64,000 bases of DNA from Litorimonas haliclonae (GCF_965138505.1 NZ_CBCSCO010000006.1:77915-141914), one strand, 5' to 3'; positions 53,168 through 61,673 are shown, counted from the stretch's first letter. Program-made: numbers and translations. Notes: generated by a model from the letters alone, not told the origin.

Positions 53168-53989
53168 TTAGGCGTAAGGCGGTCGGTTCAGACCTTTGGG
53201 CGAGGCTGTGAAGACTTCGGCGCCGTCTTTCGTGATGCCGATAGAATGTTCAAACTGCGCGGTTAATTTGCGATCCCGCGTTACTGCCGTCCAGCCGTCG
53301 GACAAGATTTTGACGTCAGGCTTGCCGAGATTGATCATGGGCTCAATCGTAAAGAACATGCCTTCACGCAGAACCTCGCCTTCGCCTTTGCGGCCAAAGT
53401 GCAAGATGTTGGGCGCGTCATGGAAAAGCTTGCCGATGCCGTGGCCGCAGAAATCTGTGACAACAGAGCAGCGCTCACCTTCGGCGTATTTCTGAATAGC
53501 ATGGCCAATATCGCCGGTCGTGTTTCCTGGTTTGGCCTCTGCAATGCCCATCATGAGGGCGTCATAGGTAATATTGATGAGGCGCTCTGTTTTACGGTCC
53601 GGCTCTCCAGCGACATACATACGCGATGTATCGCCGTGCCATCCATCGACAATCAGAGTGACATCGCAATTGACGCTATCGCCCTCTTTAAGGGGTTTGT
53701 CATTTGGTATGCCGTGACAGACGACATGATTGATAGAGGTGCAGACGGAGTGTTTATAACCGCGATAGCCCAGCGTGGCGGGCAGGGCGCCGTGATCCAT
53801 CGCAAATTCGAATATTTTCGCATCCAACGCGGCCGTCGTAACTCCCGGCTGCACCAGAGGCGCGAGCATATCGAGACATTTGGCGGAGAGTTGCCCCGCT
53901 TTTCTCATACCTGCAAACCCTTCCGGGCCGTGGAGTTTAATCGCGCCGTCACGAAGAACGTCGGCATCACTTGCATCTACATAATTCAT
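53168..53989 (-). CDS. map: Methionine aminopeptidase, type I
   Basis: Removes N-terminal Met. Metal and catalytic residues: H in CHGIPND, D and D in NCDVTLIVDGWHGDTSRMY, H in GHGIG, E in FTIEPMI and E in QFEHSIG. 273 aa from the ATG at 53989; the frame extends 9 codons further without support. Divergent from the MoCF gene. Confidence 0.96.
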   Translation of the reverse strand: MNYVDASDADVLRDGAIKLHGPEGFAGMRKAGQLSAKCLDMLAPLVQPGVTTAALDAKIFEFAMDHGALPATLGYRGYKHSVCTSINHVVCHGIPNDKPLKEGDSVNCDVTLIVDGWHGDTSRMYVAGEPDRKTERLINITYDALMMGIAEAKPGNTTGDIGHAIQKYAEGERCSVVTDFCGHGIGKLFHDAPNILHFGRKGEGEVLREGMFFTIEPMINLGKPDVKILSDGWTAVTRDRKLTAQFEHSIGITKDGAEVFTASPKGLNRPPYA

Positions 53990-54055
53990 TTGCGCCGTAT
54001 AACAGTGGACGCGCAAACGGGCCAGTCCTAATAGCGGCTTTCAAAGGAGTGAGTG

Positions 54056-54787
54056 ATGGAAAAAATGGTAACGGCAGGCGTGATACTCATCGGGGACGAA
54101 TTATTGTCGGGCCGAACTCAGGATACGAATCTCGGTACGATCGCGAAATTCCTCGAACCCCTTGGCGTGAGCATCGGAGAAGCGCGCATTATTTCTGATA
54201 AGGCGGAAATTATACGCGACACGGTAAAGGCGTTCTCGGATCGTTTTGACTATGTATTCACGACTGGCGGAATTGGCCCGACCCATGACGATATCACCGC
54301 CGATTGCATCGCCGCAGCTTTTGATCTGGGCATTAGTGAACGCGATGATGCAATTGAGGCGTTGCGCGAACGCTATTCCCTAGAAGAGCTAAACGAAGCC
54401 CGGCGGCGCATGGCGCGCATTCCAGATGGGGCGAGCCTCATCAAAAACCCGGTTAGTCAAGCGCCGGGCTTTCAGACGAACAACGTCTTTACGTTGGCCG
54501 GCGTGCCGCAAATCATGCGCGGTATGCTCGAAGACATTCCCCACCGCATCAAAGGCGGGGCGATGATTTTCTCGATAAACGTCACGGCGGAAGGAATAGG
54601 CGAAGGCGATGCGGCCAAGGGGCTGGCGGAAATCGAAAAAGCTCATCCCGGCGTCAGCCTCGGCAGCTACCCGTTTTTCAATGACGCGCTACGCGGCGTG
54701 AATTTTGTCGCGCGGGGGCGGGATGAGGACGTGCTGGAAAAGGTCGAGGCTGCGCTGACGTCTCTAATTGCCCAACTCAATGAATAA
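54056..54787 (+). CDS. Molybdopterin-binding (MoCF/CinA N-terminal) domain protein
   Basis: A 243-aa protein: AGVILIGDELLSGRTQDTN at the start and FTTGGIGPTHDDITADCIAAAF are MoaB/Mog/CinA-N hallmarks. The CinA C-terminal deamidase domain is absent, so this is the short form common in alphaproteobacteria. AGGAG lies 6 bases before the ATG at 54056. Confidence 0.92.
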   Translation: MEKMVTAGVILIGDELLSGRTQDTNLGTIAKFLEPLGVSIGEARIISDKAEIIRDTVKAFSDRFDYVFTTGGIGPTHDDITADCIAAAFDLGISERDDAIEALRERYSLEELNEARRRMARIPDGASLIKNPVSQAPGFQTNNVFTLAGVPQIMRGMLEDIPHRIKGGAMIFSINVTAEGIGEGDAAKGLAEIEKAHPGVSLGSYPFFNDALRGVNFVARGRDEDVLEKVEAALTSLIAQLNE

Positions 54788-54832
54788 ATTGCGATTAGCC
54801 ATTTGGCTCGCCTGCGATTTTGGGGGCGTAAG

Positions 54833-54919
54833 TGGTGCGGGCGGCCGGAATCGAACCGGCACTCCTATACAGGAACAAGATTTTAAGTCTTGCGTGTCTA
54901 CCAATTCCACCACGCCCGC
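54833..54919 (-). tRNA. tRNA-Leu (anticodon UAA)
   Basis: Minus-strand cloverleaf of 87 bases including an encoded CCA. The acceptor stem is GCGGGCG/CGCCCGC, and the anticodon arm CAAGA-CTTAAAA-TCTTG gives UAA. There is a long variable arm and the T loop GGTTCGATTCC. The class II shape and the anticodon agree on leucine. Confidence 0.97.
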
Positions 54920-55002
54920 TGACTGACCGCTGATTTAGGGAAGCGGGGGGAGTCGGGCAAGTCATTTATCAGGTTTGGCGCCTGATTTTTTGCGATTTTT
55001 TT

Positions 55003-56175
55003 CTAAGGCCGGTTCCGTCCGAGCGAATCGTGACTTTCCACCCAATCGCCGCCGACCACGGCTGAGGCGAGCGACAACTCGCCCGCGAGCACTGTGGCCG
55101 CGCAAATTTCAACGAACTTCAAGGCTTTCCCAGCGCCGTAGCAATCCAGAACTTCCAAGCATTCTCTCTGCGTCGCCAGGCCTGTGCCGCCGCCATAGGT
55201 TGCGACGATGAGCGAGGGCAGAGTGATCGACCAATAAAGCGAGCCGTCATCGTTCAGCTCCACATAAGTGAGGCCGGCCTGACTTTCGGCCACATTGGCG
55301 GCGTCTTGACCCGTTGCGATAAAGAGCGCGGCAAGCGCATTGGCGGCGTGTAGTCCATTGTTGCTTGTCCCGGCCAGCATGCCGCCGAGCGTCGAGACTT
55401 GTCGGGCGCGATACATATCCTTGGTTTCGACGCGTAACTTCTCCCGCACTAAATCTGCGGGCAGGGTGACTTCGGCCACGACACGCGCGCCTCGGGAGTG
55501 GAGCGTATTGATTTGGGAGTGCTTCTTATCGGTGTCGATAGCGCCGGACAGGGTATAACGCGTCGTGAAACCGCAATTTTTGATAATCCATTGGCAGGCA
55601 GCCTGCGCAGCCTTGCCTGACATATTTTGTCCCGCCGCATCGCCAGTTGTGAAATTCATCCGCAGATAGCGCATTTTCGACACGCCATATTGTTCAATAT
55701 GGCTTAGTTTGCCGACAGAACTCGTTGAATTCGCGGCCTTTTTCACGCCGTCTAAATTATCGGCCAGCCATTGACCAAAATCCCGTGCCCGACGCGCGCT
55801 CTCAAAATGAAAGACAGGGGCGCGCTGCATATATCGTTCAATAACCGTGGTTGTGACTCCGCCTGCCGCCCGTAAAACGCCCATTCCGCGGGAATAGCTT
55901 GCCACCAACGTGCCTTCGGTTGTCGCCAATGGCACGTAAAAGTCGCCCGTGGCGTGCTCGCCATTTATCGTCAACGGCCCGGCAAGTCCGATCGGAACTT
56001 GCGTCGCGCCAAACGCATTTTCGATATTCCCGGCAAGAGAGGCGGGATCAAAACTCGTCTGGCCGGTATGCGGCAAGGAGACAGAACGCTGAGCTTCGAG
56101 AAAAGCTCGCCGTTTTTCCATCATTTCGGCGCTATAATCGAATGTTTTATCTCTTGGAATAGAAGGGGATGTCAT
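55003..56175 (-). CDS. Hydroxymethylglutaryl-CoA reductase, class I-like catalytic domain
   Basis: Converts HMG-CoA to mevalonate (or the reverse). The 390 aa hold only the catalytic part. Motifs: ENAFGATQVPIG (52-63), catalytic Glu in TTEGTLVAS (E87), GDAAGQNM (179-185 region), Lys in DTDKKHSQIN (about 217), Asp in GQDAANVAES (D291) and His near the C-terminus (SHDSLGRN, H382). The tetrad is complete. The Lys segment resembles human class I more than Pseudomonas class II. No other mevalonate gene is in the window. It is divergent from cysD and shares its control region. The ATG at 56175 was chosen over GTG at 56190. Confidence 0.9.
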   Translation of the reverse strand: MTSPSIPRDKTFDYSAEMMEKRRAFLEAQRSVSLPHTGQTSFDPASLAGNIENAFGATQVPIGLAGPLTINGEHATGDFYVPLATTEGTLVASYSRGMGVLRAAGGVTTTVIERYMQRAPVFHFESARRARDFGQWLADNLDGVKKAANSTSSVGKLSHIEQYGVSKMRYLRMNFTTGDAAGQNMSGKAAQAACQWIIKNCGFTTRYTLSGAIDTDKKHSQINTLHSRGARVVAEVTLPADLVREKLRVETKDMYRARQVSTLGGMLAGTSNNGLHAANALAALFIATGQDAANVAESQAGLTYVELNDDGSLYWSITLPSLIVATYGGGTGLATQRECLEVLDCYGAGKALKFVEICAATVLAGELSLASAVVGGDWVESHDSLGRNRP

Positions 56176-56249
56176 ACGATATCTTTCCACAAAGCGAGTG
56201 ATCTCGCAATTAACGTCTGAAATTAGCGCTCATGCAAAAAATTGCTATC

Positions 56250-56265
56250 GTGGGAAAATTCCCAC
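56250..56265. promoter_or_regulatory. Operator-like palindrome 1 (GTGGGA-N4-TCCCAC)
   Basis: GTGGGAAAATTCCCAC, with 7-bp arms, immediately upstream of the candidate cysD -35 box and 75 bp from the HMG-CoA reductase start on the other strand. Confidence 0.65.
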
Positions 56266-56271
56266 AACGGG

Positions 56272-56299
56272 TTTACATTTTTCTGTAACCTCCTAAATA
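56272..56299 (+). promoter_or_regulatory. Candidate cysD promoter between two palindromes
   Basis: TTTACA (56272-56277), 16 bases, TAAATA (56294-56299). One palindrome ends 6 bp before it and the other begins 17 bp after it. Confidence 0.45.
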
Positions 56300-56316
56300 G
56301 CGCCTCTGAGAAACGC

Positions 56317-56332
56317 GTGGGAAATATCCCAC
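56317..56332. promoter_or_regulatory. Operator-like palindrome 2 (GTGGGA-N4-TCCCAC)
   Basis: GTGGGAAATATCCCAC, 14 of 16 bases the same as palindrome 1 and 67 bp from it start to start. It lies between the candidate -10 box and the cysD ribosome site, where a bound protein would block transcription. Confidence 0.65.
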
Positions 56333-56350
56333 GGGAATGGAAGGCGCGAT

Positions 56351-57451
56351 ATGAACGACGATATTATCAAACGCAGTAAGGCCCTGGCTGAAGCGACAGG
56401 GCAGTCTCTGACGACGATTTCACGGAAGGTTTTCAATGATGGCAAGACCCTTACGCGTTTACAAAGCGGCGGATCTCTGACGACCAAAACCCATGATCAG
56501 GCTTTGACGAAACTTACAACAATGGAAAGAGAGGTTGCGGCGCAGTCTGGACTGTCCCTGACACACCTTGATCGTCTGGAAGCCGAGAGTATGCACATTA
56601 TGCGCGAAGTCGCGTCCCAATGCGAAAACCCTGTTATGCTTTATTCTGTCGGTAAGGACAGCTCTGTCATGCTGCATTTGGCGCAGAAGGCGTTTTATCC
56701 CTCGCCTCCGCCATTCCCGCTCATGCACGTCGATACGCGCTGGAAATTCAAAGATATGTACGCCTTTCGCGACCAACGCGCGAAAGACGTGGGCATGGAA
56801 CTCATCGTACATATCAACCCGGACGGAGTGGAGCAGGATGTGGGCCCTTTCACGCATGGTTCTGCGGTGCATACGGACATCATGAAAACCCAAGGCCTGA
56901 AACAGGCTTTGGATAAGTATAATTTTGATGCGGCCTTTGGCGGGGCGCGCCGGGACGAAGAAAAATCCCGGGCGAAAGAACGCATTTTCTCTTTCCGATC
57001 TGAAAGTCACCGTTGGGACGCCAAAAATCAACGTCCCGAGCTTTGGAATATTTATAATACCCGCGTCCAAAAAGGCGAGAGTATGCGTGTTTTCCCGCTC
57101 TCCAATTGGACGGAGCTGGACATTTGGCAGTATATCCACCGCGAAGCGATCCCTATTCCCGATCTATATCTGTCTAAGCCTCGCCCAGTCGTGGAACGCG
57201 ACGGCGTCTTAATTATGGTGGATGATGATCGTATGCCTCTGAAAGAGGGCGAAACGCCGGATATAAAATCTGTCCGTTTCCGTACATTGGGCTGCTATCC
57301 TTTGACGGGCGCGGTCGAAAGCGAAGCCGCGACCTTACCGGAAGTCATTCAGGAAATGCTGCTGACAACAACGTCAGAACGCCAAGGCCGGGTTATCGAT
57401 TCTGATGCCGGGGCCTCCATGGAACAGAAAAAAGAAGAGGGGTATTTCTAA
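56351..57451 (+). CDS. cysD: Sulfate adenylyltransferase subunit 2 (CysD) with N-terminal HTH-like domain
   Basis: Small, catalytic subunit of ATP sulfurylase (sulfate plus ATP to APS). The normal CysD part starts at about residue 68 (SLTHLDRLEAESMHIMREVA), with the PP-loop YSVGKDSSVMLHL at 98-110 and GGARRDEEKSRAKERIFSFR later. Residues 1-60 are extra: an early helix (IIKRSKALAEATG), SLTTISRKVFNDGKTLTRL, and GGSLTTKTHDQALTKL. This resembles small alphaproteobacterial helix-turn-helix proteins with an NDGK...RL..G..(V/L)TT pattern. GGAAGG lies six bases before the first ATG, so the extension should be made; the internal Met58 has no ribosome site. The total is 366 aa against about 300 for usual CysD. 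The stop forms TAATG with a following open frame. Confidence 0.92.
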   Translation: MNDDIIKRSKALAEATGQSLTTISRKVFNDGKTLTRLQSGGSLTTKTHDQALTKLTTMEREVAAQSGLSLTHLDRLEAESMHIMREVASQCENPVMLYSVGKDSSVMLHLAQKAFYPSPPPFPLMHVDTRWKFKDMYAFRDQRAKDVGMELIVHINPDGVEQDVGPFTHGSAVHTDIMKTQGLKQALDKYNFDAAFGGARRDEEKSRAKERIFSFRSESHRWDAKNQRPELWNIYNTRVQKGESMRVFPLSNWTELDIWQYIHREAIPIPDLYLSKPRPVVERDGVLIMVDDDRMPLKEGETPDIKSVRFRTLGCYPLTGAVESEAATLPEVIQEMLLTTTSERQGRVIDSDAGASMEQKKEEGYF

Positions 57452-57694
57452 TGGCCCATCTTCAAAAATACCTAATCAAGACATATACGCCAAAAATTGC
57501 TTTTCCATCTCTTCTCCCCGCTTGCGGGGGGAAGTCCCCGACAGGGGGATGGGGGGTAAGTTTTAACTCCAGTCAATATTTTGCGAATATCCCCCCATCG
57601 ACCTCCGCTCCGCTCCGGCCACTTCCCCCCGCAAGCGGGGAGAAGAGATTAAATTTAGAAAATACGCTCGGAGGAGACCTCTAATGGCCCATCT
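57447..57694. mobile_element. Palindromic insertion element between cysD and cysNC, flanked by a 15-bp direct repeat
   Basis: The 15 bases TCTAATGGCCCATCT occur at 57447-57461 (end of cysD plus an ATGGCCCATCT start) and again at 57680-57694 (true cysNC start). Between them is a perfect 29-bp inverted repeat (57507-57535 and 57621-57649) rich in CCCCGC/GCGGGG, with further inner pairing (GATGGGGGG near 57548, CCCCCCATC near 57591). A frame from the first ATG runs 77 codons through the element and stops in a TAATG with the cysNC ATG. It carries no transposase, so it would need a helper in trans. Confidence 0.65.
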
Positions 57695-59621
57695 CGACGA
57701 TTTGATTGCTACGGATATCCAAGCTTACCTTCAGGCGCAGGAAAGCAAGTCTTACTTACGTTTTATCACTTGCGGATCGGTAGATGACGGGAAATCCACC
57801 CTGATTGGCCGCCTGCTATACGACTCAAAACTCATTTATGAAGATCAGCTTGCCAGCATTGAGAAGGATTCAAAAAAATCCGGCACTCAGGGCGATAAAA
57901 TGGATCTTGCCCTTTTAGTGGACGGTCTTGCCGCAGAGCGCGAGCAGGGCATTACCATTGATGTCGCCTATCGTTTCTTTTCGACTGATAAGCGTAAATT
58001 CATTGTCGCAGATACGCCGGGCCATGTTCAATATACGCGTAATATGGCAACCGGGGCCTCCACCGCCGATGTCGCCATCTTGCTAATTGACGCCCGCTAC
58101 GGCGTCCAAGAGCAGACCCGTCGTCACGCCTATATCGCGTCTTTGCTTGGCATTCGTCATGTTGTCGTTGCGATCAATAAAATGGATCTAAATGGATTCG
58201 ATCAATCTGTTTATAACGACATCGAGGTTGACTTTCGGAAGTTTGCAAAAGACCTTGATTTTAAAGACATTATTTGCGTTCCGATATCCGCTCTGGACGG
58301 AGATAATGTCATTCAACGTTCTGATCGATCTGGTTGGTATCAGGGACCGACTCTTCTGAGTTATCTTGAAAATGTTGATGTTGAAGCGAAGTCCTTAGAA
58401 GCGCCTTTCCGACTTCCGGTTCAGTGGGTCAATCGCCCTAATCTAGACTTCAGAGGATTTTCCGGCACAATCGCGGCAGGCGTCATCAATCAAGGCGACG
58501 AGATTATTGTGACGCCGTCCGGCAAACGTTCTCATGTCAAAGAGATTGTAACTTTTGACGGCAATAAGAAAACCGCCCGTGAAGACATGGCGGTCACTCT
58601 GACGCTGGAAGACGAGATTGATATTTCACGCGGTGATATGATTTGCCGAACGGACGCTCCGGCAGAGCAAGCGGATCAATTTCAAGCCAATATTATCTGG
58701 ATGGACGAGAGCAAATTGTTCCCGGGCCGCCAATATATGCTGAAAACAACGAACTCTAACACGCCGGCGCGCGTGACGACTTTGAAGCACCGCATTGATA
58801 TTAATGACTTTTCTGAAGTTGCAGCCAAAACGCTCGAGCTTAATGAAATCGGCGTTGTGAACCTCAGCCTGTCCAAACCTATCGCTTTCGATCCGTATAA
58901 AGATAACCGGCATACGGGCGCGTTCATCCTGATTGATCGCCAGACCAATGCGACGGTCGGCGCCGGGATGTTGAATTTCGCTCTTCGGCGTTCGCAAAAC
59001 GTCGTTTGGCAAGATATGGCGACTGATAAAACGGCGCGGGCTGGGCAGAAGGGTCAAAAACCTGTCCTGCTTTGGTTTACGGGACTTTCTGGGTCTGGGA
59101 AGTCTACGATTGCTAATTTGGTCGATAAGCAGCTTCAGGCCATTGGGAAACACACCTATACGCTGGACGGCGATAATGTTCGCCATGGCCTAAACCGCGA
59201 CCTTGGCTTCACCAAAGCGGACAGGATTGAGAATATTCGCCGCATTGGGGAAGTCTCGAAACTTATGCTCGACGCTGGATTGATAACGATGGCTGCATTC
59301 ATTTCGCCGTACCGGGCCGAACGGGATTCTATCCGCGAAATGCTGGCAGGTGATGAGTTCATAGAGATTTTTGTCGACACGCCGCTCGAAGTCGCCGAAT
59401 CCCGCGATGTGAAAGGGCTTTATGCCCGCGCTCGCGCCGGAGAGATTAAGAACTTCACCGGAATTGACTCAGAATACCAACCGCCTAAAAATGCGGAAAT
59501 TACGGTAAATACCGTTGATAGTAGCGCCGAGGAAGCCGCCAAAATGATCGTCGATTATTTGTTGGATAACGCTTATCTGGAAACGCAGTCCAAAAACTTC
59601 TCAGATGGCGGCGGAATTTAA
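57684..59621 (+). CDS. cysNC: Bifunctional sulfate adenylyltransferase subunit 1/adenylylsulfate kinase (CysNC)
   Basis: A 645-aa fusion. Residues 1 to about 440 are CysN, the GTPase that drives ATP sulfurylase (P-loop GSVDDGKST at 31-39; DTPGH; NKMD). Residues about 450-640 are APS kinase (P-loop GLSGSGKST at 467-475; DGDNVRHGLNRDLGF; SPYRAERD), which makes PAPS. GGAGGAG lies seven bases before this ATG and belongs to the inserted segment or its edge. The second copy of ATGGCCCATCT is the start that leads into CysN. Confidence 0.96.
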   Translation: MAHLDDLIATDIQAYLQAQESKSYLRFITCGSVDDGKSTLIGRLLYDSKLIYEDQLASIEKDSKKSGTQGDKMDLALLVDGLAAEREQGITIDVAYRFFSTDKRKFIVADTPGHVQYTRNMATGASTADVAILLIDARYGVQEQTRRHAYIASLLGIRHVVVAINKMDLNGFDQSVYNDIEVDFRKFAKDLDFKDIICVPISALDGDNVIQRSDRSGWYQGPTLLSYLENVDVEAKSLEAPFRLPVQWVNRPNLDFRGFSGTIAAGVINQGDEIIVTPSGKRSHVKEIVTFDGNKKTAREDMAVTLTLEDEIDISRGDMICRTDAPAEQADQFQANIIWMDESKLFPGRQYMLKTTNSNTPARVTTLKHRIDINDFSEVAAKTLELNEIGVVNLSLSKPIAFDPYKDNRHTGAFILIDRQTNATVGAGMLNFALRRSQNVVWQDMATDKTARAGQKGQKPVLLWFTGLSGSGKSTIANLVDKQLQAIGKHTYTLDGDNVRHGLNRDLGFTKADRIENIRRIGEVSKLMLDAGLITMAAFISPYRAERDSIREMLAGDEFIEIFVDTPLEVAESRDVKGLYARARAGEIKNFTGIDSEYQPPKNAEITVNTVDSSAEEAAKMIVDYLLDNAYLETQSKNFSDGGGI

Positions 59622-59633
59622 GCGGGATTAGCG

Positions 59634-60578
59634 ATGGCGGATTTTGATGTCTTCAACGGAGATGCGGACGGGATTATTTCGCTTGTCCAGCTCCGCCTGG
59701 CCGAGCCGCGCGAAGCGCAATTGGTCACAGGGCGCAAGCGCGACATTGAACTGCTAAAGCGTGTCGATGCAGGGCAGGGCGACCGCGTCACCGTTCTGGA
59801 CGTGTCACTCTCGCGGAATCGGGATTCCCTGGAGCGTATTTTGACCGCTGGCGCGGGGGTTTATTACTTTGATCATCATCACGCCGACCCCATTCCGTCT
59901 CACGAGTATCTGGAAACCTTCATCGATACATCGCCGGAAATGTGCACAGCGCTTTTGGTCGATGATTATCTCGGGGAAGCTTATCGTGCATGGGCAGTCA
60001 CGGCGGCGTTTGGCGATAATTTCCCGGCTCTCGCCCGTCAAAAGGCGGCACATCTCGATTTACCTCTGGAATCGTTAGAGCGCCTTGGTCTGCTGATAAA
60101 TTATAACGGATACGGCGCCGATCTGTCGGATTTGCATTTCCACCCCGAGGCTCTGTTTCGGGAATTGGTCAGGTTCGAAACGCCCATGAAATTCCTATCC
60201 GCCAAAACTGGCATCTTTGCCCAGCTCGAAGCGGGCTATGAGGCGGATCTCGGAGCTATGGCGGAGGGTTCCGTGGTTCTGGAAACGGAAAGTCACTACG
60301 CCGTTATCCTCCCGGATGCGGCGTCATCGCGCCGGATGTCCGGACTCCACGGCAATGAGCTGGCGCAGACAAACCCTGAGAGAGCCCACGCGGTTCTTAC
60401 GCAAAAATCCGGCGGTTTTCTCGTCAGCCTGCGTGCGCCTCTCTCCAACAGACAGGGCGCGGATGATCTGGCTATGCAATTTGAAACGGGCGGCGGACGT
60501 TCTGCGGCGGCCGGGATCAATCATCTGCCAGAAGGTGATCTAGACACTTTCCTCAAAGCCTTTCAAGGCGCGTTTTAA
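59634..60578 (+). CDS. DHH-family phosphoesterase
   Basis: A 314-aa protein: motif I FNGDADGIIS (7-16), motif II Asp56 in VLDVSLS, motif III FDHHHAD (79-85), and the DHHA1-like end GGGRSAAAGI. DHH enzymes include RecJ, NrnA (oligonucleotidase and pAp phosphatase) and PDE-type enzymes. It starts 12 bp after cysNC on the same strand. PAPS use releases PAP, so a PAP phosphatase role in place of CysQ is a reasonable inference. Confidence 0.8.
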   Translation: MADFDVFNGDADGIISLVQLRLAEPREAQLVTGRKRDIELLKRVDAGQGDRVTVLDVSLSRNRDSLERILTAGAGVYYFDHHHADPIPSHEYLETFIDTSPEMCTALLVDDYLGEAYRAWAVTAAFGDNFPALARQKAAHLDLPLESLERLGLLINYNGYGADLSDLHFHPEALFRELVRFETPMKFLSAKTGIFAQLEAGYEADLGAMAEGSVVLETESHYAVILPDAASSRRMSGLHGNELAQTNPERAHAVLTQKSGGFLVSLRAPLSNRQGADDLAMQFETGGGRSAAAGINHLPEGDLDTFLKAFQGAF

Positions 60579-60624
60579 ACAAAACGTGACTTGCGCTTGG
60601 CCGTCTAAACAGAGAGGGTGAGCC

Positions 60625-61392
60625 ATGCAAAGTGAGAACATATCATTTAAAGGCGCCTTTGGCGACGAGCTCTCCGCGAGGCTTGACCGACCCGACGGCA
60701 ACGAGATCAAAGGCTGGGTATTGTTTGCTCACGGCTTTTCCATTGGCAAAGACCTCAAACCTATCCGGACAATTTCCAAGGCCTTGGTCGAAGAGGGATA
60801 CGGAATGTTACGGTTTGATTTTACCGGGCTGGGACAATCCGGGGGCAACTTTTCTGATACGAATTTTTCCTCGAATGTCGCCGACATATTAGCCGCGGCG
60901 AAATACCTCCGCGAAAATGAAATGCCGCCCTGTATTCTTATCGGCCATAGTTTTGGCGGCACGGCGTCGCTCAAGGTCGCGGATGAGATTCCGGAATGTA
61001 AAGCGGTCGCGACAATCGGCGCGCCTTGCGACACCACACATATCGTTCACCAATTCGCGGATCAGATTGAGGAAATTGAGGAAGAGGGGGAGGCGAAAGT
61101 TTTGCTCGGCGGACGGCCTTTCATCATTAAAGAGCAGTTTTTAGATGATATCGAAAACCACGACATCGCGATGGAAATTGGCGACCTGCCGCAAGCGCTC
61201 CTCATCTTTCATTCGCCGCAGGACGCTGTTGTCGGCATCGAAAATGCGGCGCATATTTATACTAAGGCAAAGCATCCAAAGAGCTTCGTTAGCCTAGACG
61301 GCGCTGATCACCTGTTACTGCGAAACAAGAAAGACGCCGATTATGTCGGACGGGTTTTGGCCGCCTGGTCTTCGCGCTATATCTCGGACTAG
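60625..61392 (+). CDS. Alpha/beta hydrolase
   Basis: A 255-aa protein: oxyanion region FAHGFSIGKDLKP, nucleophile Ser in IGHSFGGTASLKVA, Asp near SPQDAVVGIENA and His in DGADHLLL. Homologues are often fused to OsmC at the C-terminus; that domain is absent here. Substrate unknown. AGAGGGTGAGCC precedes the ATG. Confidence 0.87.
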   Translation: MQSENISFKGAFGDELSARLDRPDGNEIKGWVLFAHGFSIGKDLKPIRTISKALVEEGYGMLRFDFTGLGQSGGNFSDTNFSSNVADILAAAKYLRENEMPPCILIGHSFGGTASLKVADEIPECKAVATIGAPCDTTHIVHQFADQIEEIEEEGEAKVLLGGRPFIIKEQFLDDIENHDIAMEIGDLPQALLIFHSPQDAVVGIENAAHIYTKAKHPKSFVSLDGADHLLLRNKKDADYVGRVLAAWSSRYISD

Positions 61393-61401
61393 CCATACAA
61401 A

Positions 61402-61437
61402 AAAGCGCCCCATTTCGGAGTGAAATGAGCGCGCTTT
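61402..61437. terminator. Hairpin between the hydrolase and CsbD genes
   Basis: Outer stem AAAGCGC/GCGCTTT and inner stem CATTTC/GAAATG. A run of A/T on each side suggests it can end transcripts from both directions. Confidence 0.6.
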
Positions 61438-61460
61438 AAAAAGTCTGACTGAAGATTGAG

Positions 61461-61652
61461 CTAAGAGCTGACGTCAACTTTCAAGGCATCTTTGGCATCT
61501 CCAATAATTTCTTGGAGGTCACCTTTGGCCTTTTGAAGTTTGCCTTTGGCTTTCATTGACGGGTCATCAGTGGCGTCACCGATTTTTTCTTTTATTTTAC
61601 CGTCTTGCCGATTGGCTTTCGCCTTCTCATGGTCATCAAATTCATCAGTCAT
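61461..61652 (-). CDS. CsbD-family stress protein
   Basis: A 63-aa, highly charged helical protein: GKIKEKIGDATDDPSMKAKGKLQKAKGDLQEIIGDAKDAL is the CsbD pattern. CsbD-like proteins are induced by general stress; molecular function is unknown. It has a tandem paralogue 21 bp upstream. Confidence 0.88.
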   Translation of the reverse strand: MTDEFDDHEKAKANRQDGKIKEKIGDATDDPSMKAKGKLQKAKGDLQEIIGDAKDALKVDVSS

Positions 61653-61673
61653 TACATCAGTCCTAGCTGGGTT

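Noticed and set aside
57451..57684. 77-codon frame as an ordinary gene
   Set aside because: It is a copy of the cysNC start run into a palindromic element; reported as part of that element, not as a separate gene.
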